Positions 6,637 through 14,761 are shown, numbered from the stretch's first letter. The stretch is 18,248 bases of DNA from Paramuribaculum sp. (GCA_009775605.1 VSPV01000040.1:1-18248), one strand, 5' to 3'. Notes: generated by a model from the letters alone, not told the origin. A program made the numbers and translations.

Positions 6637-8844
6637 ATGAAAGTTATTGCAAGAATCACCCTCTTTCTCCTCGCCGCAATCCTTCCCGCCACAGCTTCGG
6701 CTACCATAAAAACCCTGGCATCATATCCCGAGATAGAGAAATATATCGGGCCGGGCCATACTCCCAAGGGGCCTTCACAGATAAAATTCATGAAAGAGCC
6801 CGGAATGTATCTGGCGCTGTCGGACGACGGCAAAAGAATCGTGAAACACGACTGCCGCACCGGCAAGGAAGTGGAGACTCTTCTCGACATAACCCATACA
6901 CGCGAGACCACTGTTGACAAAATCGAAGGCTTCATGATTGACGATGCAGCCACACGCATCCTCATCTACAACAACTCGCGCCCCATCTACCGCCACTCTT
7001 TCGAAGCCACATATTACGTCTACGAGATACGCTCACGCATACTCAAGCCCCTTTCCGACCGCTTTGAGCGCCAGCAAGCTCCGCAGTTCTCGCCCAACGG
7101 CCGAATAGTGGCCTTCGCGGCCGAAGACGGCAACATCCACCTGAAGAAACTCGACTTCTGGGTGGAGATAAACGTTACGGAGGACGGAAAGAAAAACTCC
7201 ATAATAAACGGCATACCCGACTGGGTGTACCAGGAGGAATTCTCCACACAGTCGTCGATGGCATGGTCGCCCGACAGCGAGACTCTCTGCTTCCTGAAAT
7301 ACAACGAGACCGACGTACCCACCTATTCGTTCCCTCTCTATGAAGGTTCATGCAATCCCATGGAGCAATACGCGCTCTATCCCGGAGCATTCACCTACAA
7401 GTATCCGGTGGCCGGACAGCCCAACTCCGTGGTGACGCTTCATTCCTACGACGTGGACACCCGCAAGACCAAACCCATTGCAATAAAAGACCCCCAGCTG
7501 CATTATATTCCCCGAATTACCTTCGCCCACTCATCCGACCGTCTGATGGTAGTGACACTCAACCGCGCCCAGACAAGAATGGAGGTATATGCTGTAAACC
7601 CCAAATCCACTGTGTCCAAATCGGTTCTCGTGGAGGAATGGAAGGCATGGCTCGCACCCGAGACATTCGAGAACATCACATTCGAGCCTGACCACTTCGT
7701 GGTGATGTCGTCGCGCACCGGCTACATGCATCTCTACCAGTATTCCTATGCCGGCGCTCTCCAGCGCACAATAACATCGGGCAACTACGACGTGGACGCC
7801 TACTATGGCTACGATGCCACCACAGGCGCCTATTATTACCGCTCGGATGCCAACTCGCCCCTTGACCGCACCGTTTTCCGTCTTGACCGCAAAGGCAAGC
7901 AGGAAGCAATCAGCCCGGCCGAAGGTACAGCATCGGCGCGATTCAGCCCCGACCTCGGCTATTACGTGATGAGCTACAGCAACTCCACCACCCCCACAAA
8001 GTACACATTCTGCTCCTCGCGCCAGGCAAAGCCGCTGCGCACTCTCGAGGACAATGCCGAATATGCATCGCGCTACGCATCCGCTCCCAAACTCGAATTC
8101 TTCACGATGCCTACCGAAGGCGGAATCACACTCAACGGATATATCATAAAACCCACCGGATTCTCGGCCTCGAAACGCTATCCCGTGATAATGGTACAGT
8201 ACAGCGGCCCCGGCTCTCAGCAGGTAACCAACAGCTGGTCGATGGGCTGTGAGAAATATTTCGCCACACAGGGCTACGTGGTGGTATGCGTGGACGGACG
8301 CGGCACCGGCGGACGCGGACGCGAATTCATGGACGTGGTCTACAAACGCCTCGGCTACTACGAGACCATCGACCAGATAGCCGCAGCTCGCTATGCCGCC
8401 AACCTTCCCTACACCGACCCCGACCGCATAGCCATCTATGGCTGGAGTTTCGGCGGATACGAATCCATTATGGCAGCATCGCACCCCGACGCACCCTACG
8501 CCGCCGCAGTGGCAGTTGCTCCGGTAACCGACTGGCGCTACTACGACTCCATCTATACCGAGCGCTACATGCTCACACCGCAGGAAAACGAAGGAGGCTA
8601 TGACCAGGCCTCGACCTTTGCCGGCATCTCAACCCGCAAATGCCCTCTGCTGCTGATCCACGGCACAGCCGACGACAACGTGCACCTCTACAACACCATC
8701 CAGTATGAGGCCGAGGCACAGGCTCAGGGACGCTGGACCGACATGCTCCTGTTTCCCAACATGAACCATTCCATCAACGGATGCAACTCGCGTCAGCTTG
8801 TCTATGCGCGCATCCTTTCTTACCTCGAGTCCAACTTACGTTAA
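6637..8844 (+). CDS. Dipeptidyl peptidase IV (S9B serine peptidase), secreted
   Basis: Predicted to cut X-Pro or X-Ala dipeptides from peptide N-termini in the periplasm. The protein has 735 residues. It starts with a signal peptide (about 1-22, MKVIARITLFLLAAILPATA), followed by a beta-propeller (about 50-480; repeated features such as QFSPNGR and AWSPDSE). The DPP4 substrate N-terminus anchor is the pair E200-E201 in YQEEF. An alpha/beta-hydrolase domain fills the rest. The catalytic triad is readable: S604 in GWSFGGY, D679 in HGTADDNVH and H711 in NMNHSI. Spacing (75 and 32 residues) is close to that of mammalian DPP4. The fold is complete, with no truncation. It lies 57 bases after the coiled-coil gene with no obvious promoter or terminator between, so read-through is possible. 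In gut Bacteroidales such enzymes help use dietary or host peptides. The family call is secure; the exact substrate is inferred. Confidence 0.96.
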   Translation: MKVIARITLFLLAAILPATASATIKTLASYPEIEKYIGPGHTPKGPSQIKFMKEPGMYLALSDDGKRIVKHDCRTGKEVETLLDITHTRETTVDKIEGFMIDDAATRILIYNNSRPIYRHSFEATYYVYEIRSRILKPLSDRFERQQAPQFSPNGRIVAFAAEDGNIHLKKLDFWVEINVTEDGKKNSIINGIPDWVYQEEFSTQSSMAWSPDSETLCFLKYNETDVPTYSFPLYEGSCNPMEQYALYPGAFTYKYPVAGQPNSVVTLHSYDVDTRKTKPIAIKDPQLHYIPRITFAHSSDRLMVVTLNRAQTRMEVYAVNPKSTVSKSVLVEEWKAWLAPETFENITFEPDHFVVMSSRTGYMHLYQYSYAGALQRTITSGNYDVDAYYGYDATTGAYYYRSDANSPLDRTVFRLDRKGKQEAISPAEGTASARFSPDLGYYVMSYSNSTTPTKYTFCSSRQAKPLRTLEDNAEYASRYASAPKLEFFTMPTEGGITLNGYIIKPTGFSASKRYPVIMVQYSGPGSQQVTNSWSMGCEKYFATQGYVVVCVDGRGTGGRGREFMDVVYKRLGYYETIDQIAAARYAANLPYTDPDRIAIYGWSFGGYESIMAASHPDAPYAAAVAVAPVTDWRYYDSIYTERYMLTPQENEGGYDQASTFAGISTRKCPLLLIHGTADDNVHLYNTIQYEAEAQAQGRWTDMLLFPNMNHSINGCNSRQLVYARILSYLESNLR

Positions 8845-8897
8845 CTTCGGTTTGTTATATAATCGGTTCAATTTTTCCCATAAAGCAACTGAACGCG

Positions 8898-10232
8898 ATG
8901 CAATACCATAAGGACAAATACAAAAGCATACTGAAGCTTTGGACAGCATGGATTTATTCCACGGGACCGTTAATCCTGCTGCTGCTCCTTTCGCTTTGGA
9001 TAAACACTTTGTATATTCCTTTTGTGGCTCTCGGTCTGGAACTGGCACTGTTCGCCTGCGTGCGGTACAACCGCAAGAAGCCTGAACCGGGCTGTTATCT
9101 GCTCCCGTTCATAGTGAAACGCATCCTGTTCTGGTCGGCAGTCGTGATGTTTGTCATCAACGGCCTTCACATGCACTGGATCGAACACCATATTTTCGAC
9201 GCCGAGACCGGAAACGCCGACTATCCATATATCACCATCCTTGTAATCGGCCCTATTGGTACGCTCATAAGCTATGTGAGTCTCTACCGCCACAAAAAGC
9301 TCTCGTTCTGCCTCGACTGCAAGATGCGCCACGGGACGCCCGCGGAGCGCGGCTATCTCGGCATTCTCTTCACACAGGAAGGCCAGTTCCAGAATGCCTT
9401 CATAGGTCTGATCTCACTCGCCATCACCGTAGTAACCTGGGGTTACTATTTCATTGCCTACGACAACAGCTATTTCTCACGGCACGACGAGTTTTTCTAT
9501 GTGATAGTGCCGGTGACCCTATGGTCCCTCTCGGCCATTTATCTCGCCGTGAGATACGTGGGAATCTGGGCATATTACCGGCAGCGCTCCGACGAGCATC
9601 AGATGCAGAACGGCCTCACCACCACCCTGCGCTACATGCTCATATGGGATAATTATGTAGGGCTTCTCGAACCCTCGGAGGACCCGGATTCCGTGATATC
9701 GGTGCGCAATGTCTATGACACCCCCACACTTATCCAGATAAGATACCGTCAGAAGGTGAGCCGCGATGATTACCGGCATTACTTCTCCGCACTGACCCAC
9801 ATCGAGCATGCCGATATACGTTTCCTGTACTCCACCCTTGTAGGGAATCCCGAGGGAAATCTTTTCCATTACATAGCCTATCTTACCGACGCCGAGAAGG
9901 AGGAAATAGACAGGCGGTACAAGCACGTGAAATGGTGCACGCTGCGCGAAGTCAGCGAACTTATCAACAACAAGGAGATGGCCCCTCTGTTCAGCGCCGA
10001 GTTCATAAGGCTCTACACCATTGCCATGGCATGGAAAACGTATACCCCCGACGGAAAGCGACGCTACAGGATACGTAATTATATACCGACTTTCCGCATA
10101 CGCGACATCAAAAAATGGGATGTGGACTACAACGACATACGCTGGCTCGACGTAGCCAGGAACAATCAGGACCTTCCGCTGTTCCGCATGCGCAGGTTCT
10201 GGAGAAAGTATGTGAGCGGCGCTTCGGAATGA
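8898..10232 (+). CDS. Six-helix membrane protein with C-terminal cytoplasmic domain, unknown function
   Basis: I do not recognise the family. From ATG 8898 it has 444 residues. Likely membrane helices lie at about 15-34, 38-55, 74-95, 110-130, 166-188 and 199-227. The loop between helices 4 and 5 (about 131-165) carries a CxxC pair, C138 and C141, in SFCLDCKMRHGTPAERG. After residue 230 comes a soluble, charged domain of about 215 residues rich in Tyr, Arg and acidic residues (LRYMLIWDNYVGLLEP, RQKVSRDDYRHYF), with no motif I can name. The frame stays open upstream to 8781, inside the peptidase gene, but that extension reads as non-native sequence, whereas 8898 gives a plain cytoplasmic N-terminus before helix 1. 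Its neighbours, a secreted peptidase and miaA, do not suggest a role. Confidence 0.85.
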   Translation: MQYHKDKYKSILKLWTAWIYSTGPLILLLLLSLWINTLYIPFVALGLELALFACVRYNRKKPEPGCYLLPFIVKRILFWSAVVMFVINGLHMHWIEHHIFDAETGNADYPYITILVIGPIGTLISYVSLYRHKKLSFCLDCKMRHGTPAERGYLGILFTQEGQFQNAFIGLISLAITVVTWGYYFIAYDNSYFSRHDEFFYVIVPVTLWSLSAIYLAVRYVGIWAYYRQRSDEHQMQNGLTTTLRYMLIWDNYVGLLEPSEDPDSVISVRNVYDTPTLIQIRYRQKVSRDDYRHYFSALTHIEHADIRFLYSTLVGNPEGNLFHYIAYLTDAEKEEIDRRYKHVKWCTLREVSELINNKEMAPLFSAEFIRLYTIAMAWKTYTPDGKRRYRIRNYIPTFRIRDIKKWDVDYNDIRWLDVARNNQDLPLFRMRRFWRKYVSGASE

Positions 10233-10294
10233 TTCACCCCGGTTGTCGCCGACCCATTTTATTCATCACATTTTCTCCCACTAAAGAGAGCAAC

Positions 10295-11212
10295 ATGAGC
10301 CTTTTGGTTATAACAGGACCTACAGCCAGCGGCAAAACCCGCAGAGCGGTGGATTGCGCGCGCGCCTTCAACGGCGAGATAATAAGCGCTGACTCCAGGC
10401 AGATATACCGTAGAATGGACCTCGGCACCGGCAAGGATCTGGAGGAATACGGCACAGTGCCGTATCACCTGATTGACATCTGCGATGCCGGCTACCGGTA
10501 TAACCTGTTCGAATACCTTCGTGATGAGGCACGGGCCTGCGACGAAATCCAATCGCGGGGACGCCTTCCCATACTGTGCGGAGGGACGGGGCTGTACGTT
10601 GAGTCTGTGCTGAAAGGACTGGCCCTTCCTCCTGTTCCCGAAAATCCGGAGCTGAGAAAAAAACTTGCGCCCCTCCCGCTCGAGGAACTTACGAAGATTC
10701 TGGCCTCAATGAAGAGGCTGCATAATACCACCGATGTCGACACCGCCCAACGTGCCATACGCGCAATAGAAATCGAGACGTATTATGAAGCGAACCCGCA
10801 TCTGGCTCCCGCAAAGGCATCGCGTCCGGTGACCGATGCGGTGATAGTGGGCGTGGACATAGACCGCGACAGCCGCCGGAGGCGCATAAGCACCAGGCTG
10901 CGCGAGCGCCTGGCCAACGGCATGGTCGAAGAGGTAGCCTCGCTGCTTGATAGCGGAGTGGCCCCGGACAGCCTCATATATTACGGCCTCGAATATAAAT
11001 TCGTGACGCTCCACTGCCTCGGACGCCTATCGCTCGAAGAAATGACGGAGCAACTTGAAATAGCCATACATCAGTTTGCCAAACGCCAGATGACGTGGTT
11101 CCGCGGCATGGAACGCCGTGGATTCAAAATCCACTGGCTCCCCTACGATATGCCTTCCGGTGAGTTTGTGGACGAAGTGAGAAATCTCCTGGAAGCCTCA
11201 GGTTGCAAATGA
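10295..11212 (+). CDS. miaA: tRNA dimethylallyltransferase MiaA (short, divergent form)
   Basis: Transfers a dimethylallyl group to A37 of tRNAs that read codons beginning with U. The 305-residue protein has the P-loop GPTASGKT (8-15), the substrate-contacting SADSRQIYRRMD (31-42), GGTGLY (96-101), a two-Arg patch around RAIRAIE (153-159) and the C-terminal signature AKRQMTWFR (262-270). Differences from the usual form are GTGKD instead of GTAKP (44-48), YYGLEYK (229-235) in place of the usual IGYKE, and a shortened segment between about 110 and 150, where other MiaA proteins carry their tRNA-gripping helical insert. Many Bacteroidota carry two miaA genes, and this resembles the shorter one. 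ATG 10295 puts the P-loop at the normal distance from the N-terminus; the frame also extends upstream inside the previous gene, which I reject. Its stop overlaps the next start. Confidence 0.93.
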   Translation: MSLLVITGPTASGKTRRAVDCARAFNGEIISADSRQIYRRMDLGTGKDLEEYGTVPYHLIDICDAGYRYNLFEYLRDEARACDEIQSRGRLPILCGGTGLYVESVLKGLALPPVPENPELRKKLAPLPLEELTKILASMKRLHNTTDVDTAQRAIRAIEIETYYEANPHLAPAKASRPVTDAVIVGVDIDRDSRRRRISTRLRERLANGMVEEVASLLDSGVAPDSLIYYGLEYKFVTLHCLGRLSLEEMTEQLEIAIHQFAKRQMTWFRGMERRGFKIHWLPYDMPSGEFVDEVRNLLEASGCK

Positions 11213-12252
11213 AACTCGTACTGAAAATATTGCTGCCGATGCTGCTCGTGGCTGTAAAAGCCGGAGCTGTGGAGCCTGTGCGTGAGTTTCACCCCGAAAT
11301 CACTTCTTTAAGGGATTCCGTCGCCTTGTTTACACTCCCTGACAGCAGTTTTCTTTCAGCAGCCATTGAAATAAGAGCTTCGGTCACGAAACCGTCAGAA
11401 AAAGCCACCATCCGGAGCAACGGATTTGCCGCTGTAATGAATGGAACCGATGGCTCGGCAATCGAGGCGTGGCTGATTCCCACTGCCGACGATTACGACC
11501 CTATTTCACGTAAACGCCAGGCAGCCTTCATGCTTATACTGCGGCGTCCCGGTGTTTCGGACAGTGTGCTTGTGAGCAAGACAATTTCGGGATGCGTGGC
11601 TCCTGCCGACGGATTCAACACGCTCGGGATGGAAATGGACAGCGGGCGTAATCTCACCGTATATGCCGGCGACAGGAAGCCCGAGGACATAGCTACGCTG
11701 CAAAATATAACGCTTCGTCCGGTGGCCACGGGAGTGATATCCCGCGGCACCACGGCTGTCGAGCTGATAGTGACGGAAACGGTTCCGGACCCGGCTGCTG
11801 CTCTTTCCACAGGCAAAACGCCCCAGGAAATAGCCGGCATATTCAACTGGCGCCAGCCCGAAGGTCCCGAAGGTATCTGGCATTTCCTCGACCGCGACAC
11901 CGACAACCGCTCCATAAGACTCGGAGGCGAATATACGATAGCGATAGTGGCCGACGAAGAATCCGCGCCCGACAATAATCCCCCCAAAAGCTATACGATA
12001 ATCTATTTCGACGGAGCCAAGGTGGAGAACGGCAGCTGGAAACCGGGCATGAAAAAAGGTCGCCTCACGGCAACCTCCTTCCAGAATCATTATAACCTCA
12101 GTTGGATTACCGCAGACATGCAATACCTTGACACGGAGTGTAACGCACGTCTTAGCGACGATAAATCCATAATATCTTTCAATTTCCCGATCTATGGGTC
12201 AACCGTGAGGTTTTCACGTCAGGCAGCATCGGGAGCGCTTCCCACAAAATAG
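11209..12252 (+). CDS. Secreted protein of unknown function, coupled to miaA
   Basis: I do not recognise the family. The 347-residue protein opens with a Sec signal peptide (MKLVLKILLPMLLVAVKAGA, cleavage near residue 20), so it is probably periplasmic or surface-exposed; there is no lipobox Cys. The mature part is rich in beta strands and has charged loops (FNWRQPEGPEGIWHFLD, GGEYTIAIVADEE, YTIIYFDGAKVENGSW, ISFNFPIYGSTVRF), without nameable catalytic motifs. The ATG overlaps the miaA TGA by four bases (ATGA), a classic translational-coupling arrangement, although the two products act in different compartments. A TTG two codons upstream is possible but less likely. The 3' end overlaps the convergent lipoprotein gene by 34 bases. 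Confidence 0.85.
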   Translation: MKLVLKILLPMLLVAVKAGAVEPVREFHPEITSLRDSVALFTLPDSSFLSAAIEIRASVTKPSEKATIRSNGFAAVMNGTDGSAIEAWLIPTADDYDPISRKRQAAFMLILRRPGVSDSVLVSKTISGCVAPADGFNTLGMEMDSGRNLTVYAGDRKPEDIATLQNITLRPVATGVISRGTTAVELIVTETVPDPAAALSTGKTPQEIAGIFNWRQPEGPEGIWHFLDRDTDNRSIRLGGEYTIAIVADEESAPDNNPPKSYTIIYFDGAKVENGSWKPGMKKGRLTATSFQNHYNLSWITADMQYLDTECNARLSDDKSIISFNFPIYGSTVRFSRQAASGALPTK

Positions 12253-12665
12253 GAAATTGTCTCGGTAACGTTGTCATAATTAATGGCCGAATCGGCAAAC
12301 CACACGCGGTATCCTTCGGTGGTACGCTGCACTTTCATAACATCAAGCGTCTGCTCCACAGATTCAATATAGCGGTAAAGAGGCGCGGGCAGACGGTCGA
12401 AAAGGAACTGCTGCGGAAGGGGCACACCGTTGCCGTCAACGCCCGTCCACTGGCCATTGCTGTCGAACGTCAGAGTGGCGCTGTTGCGCAGTTTAACCAC
12501 CGAACCTGTGTCGGTTTCGGTATAGCTCTGCACCTCGCCGTTGAAATACATGTTAACGAAGTTGGCAACATCGCTCGGAAGCTCGTCCCAGGCATTGTTG
12601 CCGCACGCTCCCATCAGCGCCACAATCACCAGAAGTGCAAGGGATGTTAAAGTGTTCCGTTTCAT
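12219..12665 (-). CDS. PepSY-like (DUF2874-type) lipoprotein
   Basis: The only convincing minus-strand gene. The 148-residue protein has a lipoprotein signal peptide ending ALMGAC, with the lipidated Cys at 21. The rest fits the small PepSY-like domain common in secreted Bacteroidales proteins: LPSDVANFVNMYFNGEVQSY, a strand with a polar turn, then LTFDSNGQWTGVDGNGVPLP, a helix RYIESVEQTLDVMKVQ and a final strand YRVWFADSAINYD. Function in this family is unknown; the relation to beta-lactamase-inhibitor-like folds is structural only. It is transcribed towards miaA's partner and overlaps its last 34 bases. It shares the 12666-12764 upstream region divergently with the TPR gene. I found no convincing minus-strand promoter there. 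Confidence 0.85.
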   Translation of the reverse strand: MKRNTLTSLALLVIVALMGACGNNAWDELPSDVANFVNMYFNGEVQSYTETDTGSVVKLRNSATLTFDSNGQWTGVDGNGVPLPQQFLFDRLPAPLYRYIESVEQTLDVMKVQRTTEGYRVWFADSAINYDNVTETISYFVGSAPDAA

Positions 12666-12716
12666 CGCAGTAATTTCTTAATTGATGTTACAATTCTATA
12701 ACAAATCATTCCCCTC

Positions 12717-12747
12717 TTGGTTCATTATTCACTAATTATTAAGTTTG
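12717..12747 (+). promoter_or_regulatory. Bacteroidota promoter for the TPR gene
   Basis: TAAGTTTG at 12740-12747 matches TAnnTTTG, with TTG at 12717-12719 (three of four bases of the -33 TTTG) 20 bases upstream. Transcription would start near 12754, about 10 bases before ATG 12765, which fixes that start against the longer frame from a TTG at 12717. Confidence 0.65.
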
Positions 12748-12764
12748 TAATCAAATACCATAAG

Positions 12765-13610
12765 ATGTTATTACGACTTTCAGTCATTATCAGCGCCATC
12801 CTCTGCCTCGGCATCTCATCTCCGCTACGGGCACAGAATCCGGCTACTGACGACCATGCATACCTCAATCTGATAGACAGCGCACAGACCGCAACCGCCG
12901 CCGGCCGATATGACGATGCCGCCCTGATGCTGCACCAGGCTCTTTCAGCGCGGCCGGCCTCTCCGGCAAACGTGTTGCTGCTGTCCAATCTGGGTATGGT
13001 CCAGCATTATGCCGGCCGCGACTCTCTGGCGTATACCACCCTAAGCAGCGCCCTTGCGCAGGCGCCCGGCTCGGCAACCATACTCATGAACCGCGGCAAG
13101 GTTCTCACCGCACTCGGACGCTTTGATTCGGCCATAGCCGATTTCAGCGCTGCCCTGCGCCGCGACACCTCGCGTATGGAACCGCGCTTTTACCGCGCCA
13201 TGCTCCTGATCCATACCGGCGAAGTGCTCAGCGCCGACGCCGATGCCGACACCCTTATGTGGCGCTCCCCGCGCTCCCGCATGGCCCTCGAGGCTAAATC
13301 GGCGTGCCTGCGGGCCATGAGCCGCTTCGACGAAGCCATCCCTCTGCTCAACGACCTCATAAACCACTATCCCGACGCTGCCGCCTACGGAGCCAGAGCC
13401 GCATGCCGCGTGATGACCGACGACCTTAACGGTGCCGCTTCCGACATTGCCGAAGCCCTTTCACGCGACTCCTCGAACCCCGACTTCCTCCTGACCCGCG
13501 CCCTTCTCAACAAGAAACGCTACCGCCGCGAGGATTCCCTGAAGGACGCTGAAGAAGCCATCCGCAACGGCGCGAATCCCGAAAGAGTCAAAGCCGTTCT
13601 CGCTCTCTGA
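12765..13610 (+). CDS. Periplasmic tetratricopeptide-repeat protein
   Basis: A 281-residue protein with a signal peptide (about 1-24, ending SSPLRAQ) followed almost entirely by helical TPR-type repeats of about 34 residues. Recognisable units include AGRYDDAALMLHQALSARP, LGRFDSAIADFSAALRRD, MSRFDEAIPLLNDLINHYP and TDDLNGAASDIAEALSRDS, about six or seven in all. TPR proteins are scaffolds for protein-protein contacts, and nothing here shows the partner. There is no membrane anchor or lipobox, so it is probably soluble in the periplasm. The start is chosen from the promoter at 12717-12747 and the signal peptide. The gene is followed after 75 bases by the phosphatase-like lipoprotein gene, with no T-tailed terminator between, so the two may be co-transcribed. 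Confidence 0.88.
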   Translation: MLLRLSVIISAILCLGISSPLRAQNPATDDHAYLNLIDSAQTATAAGRYDDAALMLHQALSARPASPANVLLLSNLGMVQHYAGRDSLAYTTLSSALAQAPGSATILMNRGKVLTALGRFDSAIADFSAALRRDTSRMEPRFYRAMLLIHTGEVLSADADADTLMWRSPRSRMALEAKSACLRAMSRFDEAIPLLNDLINHYPDAAAYGARAACRVMTDDLNGAASDIAEALSRDSSNPDFLLTRALLNKKRYRREDSLKDAEEAIRNGANPERVKAVLAL

Positions 13611-13685
13611 AAGGATTAATCCATATCCCGCCTCAGGCTCGGAAACCGAGACATCAAACATATTTCACCATAACCAAAACCGAAA

Positions 13686-14633
13686 ATGAAAACCGTTTTC
13701 AACTTATTCATCACTATTGCGGCCGCAGCATCACTGGCATCATGCGGCAACACTCATGAATCATCCGACAGCTCCAAGCGGCTTACAGTTCTCGAATGGA
13801 ATATCTGGCACGCAGGCCATCTGAAAACCTACGGTCCGGAGGCATGTGAGTCTACCATAGGGATTCTGCGCAAAAGCGGAGCCGACGTGATTCTCATGGT
13901 CGAGACCTACGGCTCGTCAGCACAGGTGGCCGACTCCCTGGGATTCTACCACAGACTGATTTCCGACAATCTGAGCATCTACAGCCGCTACCCCATTGTA
14001 AAAACCTACACTTTCCCCGACAGCATCTCTACCTTCAATTTCGGAGGTGTGGAAATAGATATGGACGGCACGCCGGTAAGACTTTTCGACACATGGATAC
14101 ATTACCTGCCCGACGCGCGCCTCGCTCCCGTGGACTTCAGCGAAGAAGAGATTATAGCGTGGGAGAATTCCGGCACTCGCGACGAGGAGACACGTGCTAT
14201 ACTGACGGTTCTTCGTCCGCTGATCGCACAGTCCGACAGCATACCCCTGATTATGGGCGGCGACTTCAACAGCCATTCACATCTTGACTGGACTGACTCG
14301 ACCAAAAACATGTACAAGCATGGAGGCGCCGTTGTGAACTGGCCCGTATCACGCATGATGTACCAGGCCGGTTTCTCCGACAGCTTCAGGGAAATCAATC
14401 CGGACCCGGCCAAAAACATAGGCACAACCTGGCTCACCGAGGCCGACTCTCTTGAAACTCCCGACCGCTCAGACCGAATAGACTTCATATATTACACCGG
14501 CAAAACAATAAAAGCAGTGGAATCCCAGTGCTACGACGGCAAACTGTGGCAACCCTTCTCGTTCCGAGGCGCCACGTTCCCCTATCCGTCAGACCATGGT
14601 TTTGTGTTGACAACCTTTGAAATCAAACCCTGA
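13686..14633 (+). CDS. Endonuclease/exonuclease/phosphatase-family lipoprotein
   Basis: Predicted Mg2+-dependent phosphodiesterase or phosphomonoesterase anchored to a membrane in the cell envelope. The 315-residue protein has a lipoprotein signal ending SLASC (Cys 20). The family's active-site blocks are in order: N39 in LEWNIW, E73 in VETYG, a His in DTWIHYLPD, D193 and N195 in GGDFNSHSH, D263/D266 in DRIDFIYY and the closing D303-H304 in PSDHGF. All expected metal and catalytic residues appear present, so it should be active. The substrate cannot be read from sequence: members include nucleases, inositol or sphingolipid phosphatases and others, and an extracytoplasmic lipoprotein could act on environmental nucleic acids or phospholipids. 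It follows the TPR gene on the same strand. Confidence 0.9.
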   Translation: MKTVFNLFITIAAAASLASCGNTHESSDSSKRLTVLEWNIWHAGHLKTYGPEACESTIGILRKSGADVILMVETYGSSAQVADSLGFYHRLISDNLSIYSRYPIVKTYTFPDSISTFNFGGVEIDMDGTPVRLFDTWIHYLPDARLAPVDFSEEEIIAWENSGTRDEETRAILTVLRPLIAQSDSIPLIMGGDFNSHSHLDWTDSTKNMYKHGGAVVNWPVSRMMYQAGFSDSFREINPDPAKNIGTTWLTEADSLETPDRSDRIDFIYYTGKTIKAVESQCYDGKLWQPFSFRGATFPYPSDHGFVLTTFEIKP

Positions 14634-14698
14634 ATACTCCCCGGCATCAAGTTTAATGACTGATTAAAAACTCTCTATAGCATTTTTTTGTTAATAAA

Positions 14699-14731
14699 TA
14701 TGAGAATATTCATAGAATTTTATTAAATTTG
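14699..14731 (+). promoter_or_regulatory. Promoter with overlapping dyad, upstream of the winged-helix gene
   Basis: TAAATTTG at 14724-14731 matches TAnnTTTG. TATG at 14699-14702 stands at the -33 position (one mismatch to TTTG, 21-base spacer). The same TATG begins an imperfect palindrome, TATGA-gaatat-TCATA (14699-14714), so a protein bound there would cover the promoter. Transcription would start near 14738, giving a leader of about 65 AT-rich bases. Confidence 0.55.
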
Positions 14732-14746
14732 TTGCGTAAAATGCTT

Positions 14747-14761
14747 TTTGATATATTCAAA
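14747..14761. repeat. Perfect 5-5-5 dyad just after the predicted transcription start
   Basis: TTTGATATATTCAAA has perfectly complementary 5-base arms around TATAT. It lies about 10 bases after the predicted transcription start of the winged-helix gene. It could be an operator or simply AT-rich chance. Confidence 0.4.

Noticed and set aside
7531..8484. Long minus-strand reading frame (317 codons) opposite DPP4
   Set aside because: A shadow of the catalytic-domain coding sequence, with a Cys/Gly-rich low-information translation.
8851..8863. TTTG followed by TATAAT-like sequence before the membrane-protein gene
   Set aside because: The spacing does not fit the Bacteroidota TTTG/TAnnTTTG pattern, and an E. 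coli-type -10 is not expected to work in this group.
8781..8897. Longer N-terminus for the membrane protein, starting inside the peptidase gene
   Set aside because: It overlaps the last 64 bases of the DPP4 gene in another frame and adds a Cys/Leu-rich stretch without sense. ATG 8898 directly precedes a natural N-terminus.
10115..10294. 60-residue upstream extension of miaA
   Set aside because: It lies mostly inside the membrane-protein gene. The P-loop of MiaA is normally within the first 10-20 residues, which ATG 10295 gives.
12717..12764. TTG start for the TPR protein
   Set aside because: It falls within the promoter. ATG 12765 starts a clean signal peptide after a short leader.
13638..13650. 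CTCGG-AAA-CCGAG hairpin between the TPR and phosphatase-like genes
   Set aside because: Short stem without a T run on either side; not reported as a terminator.
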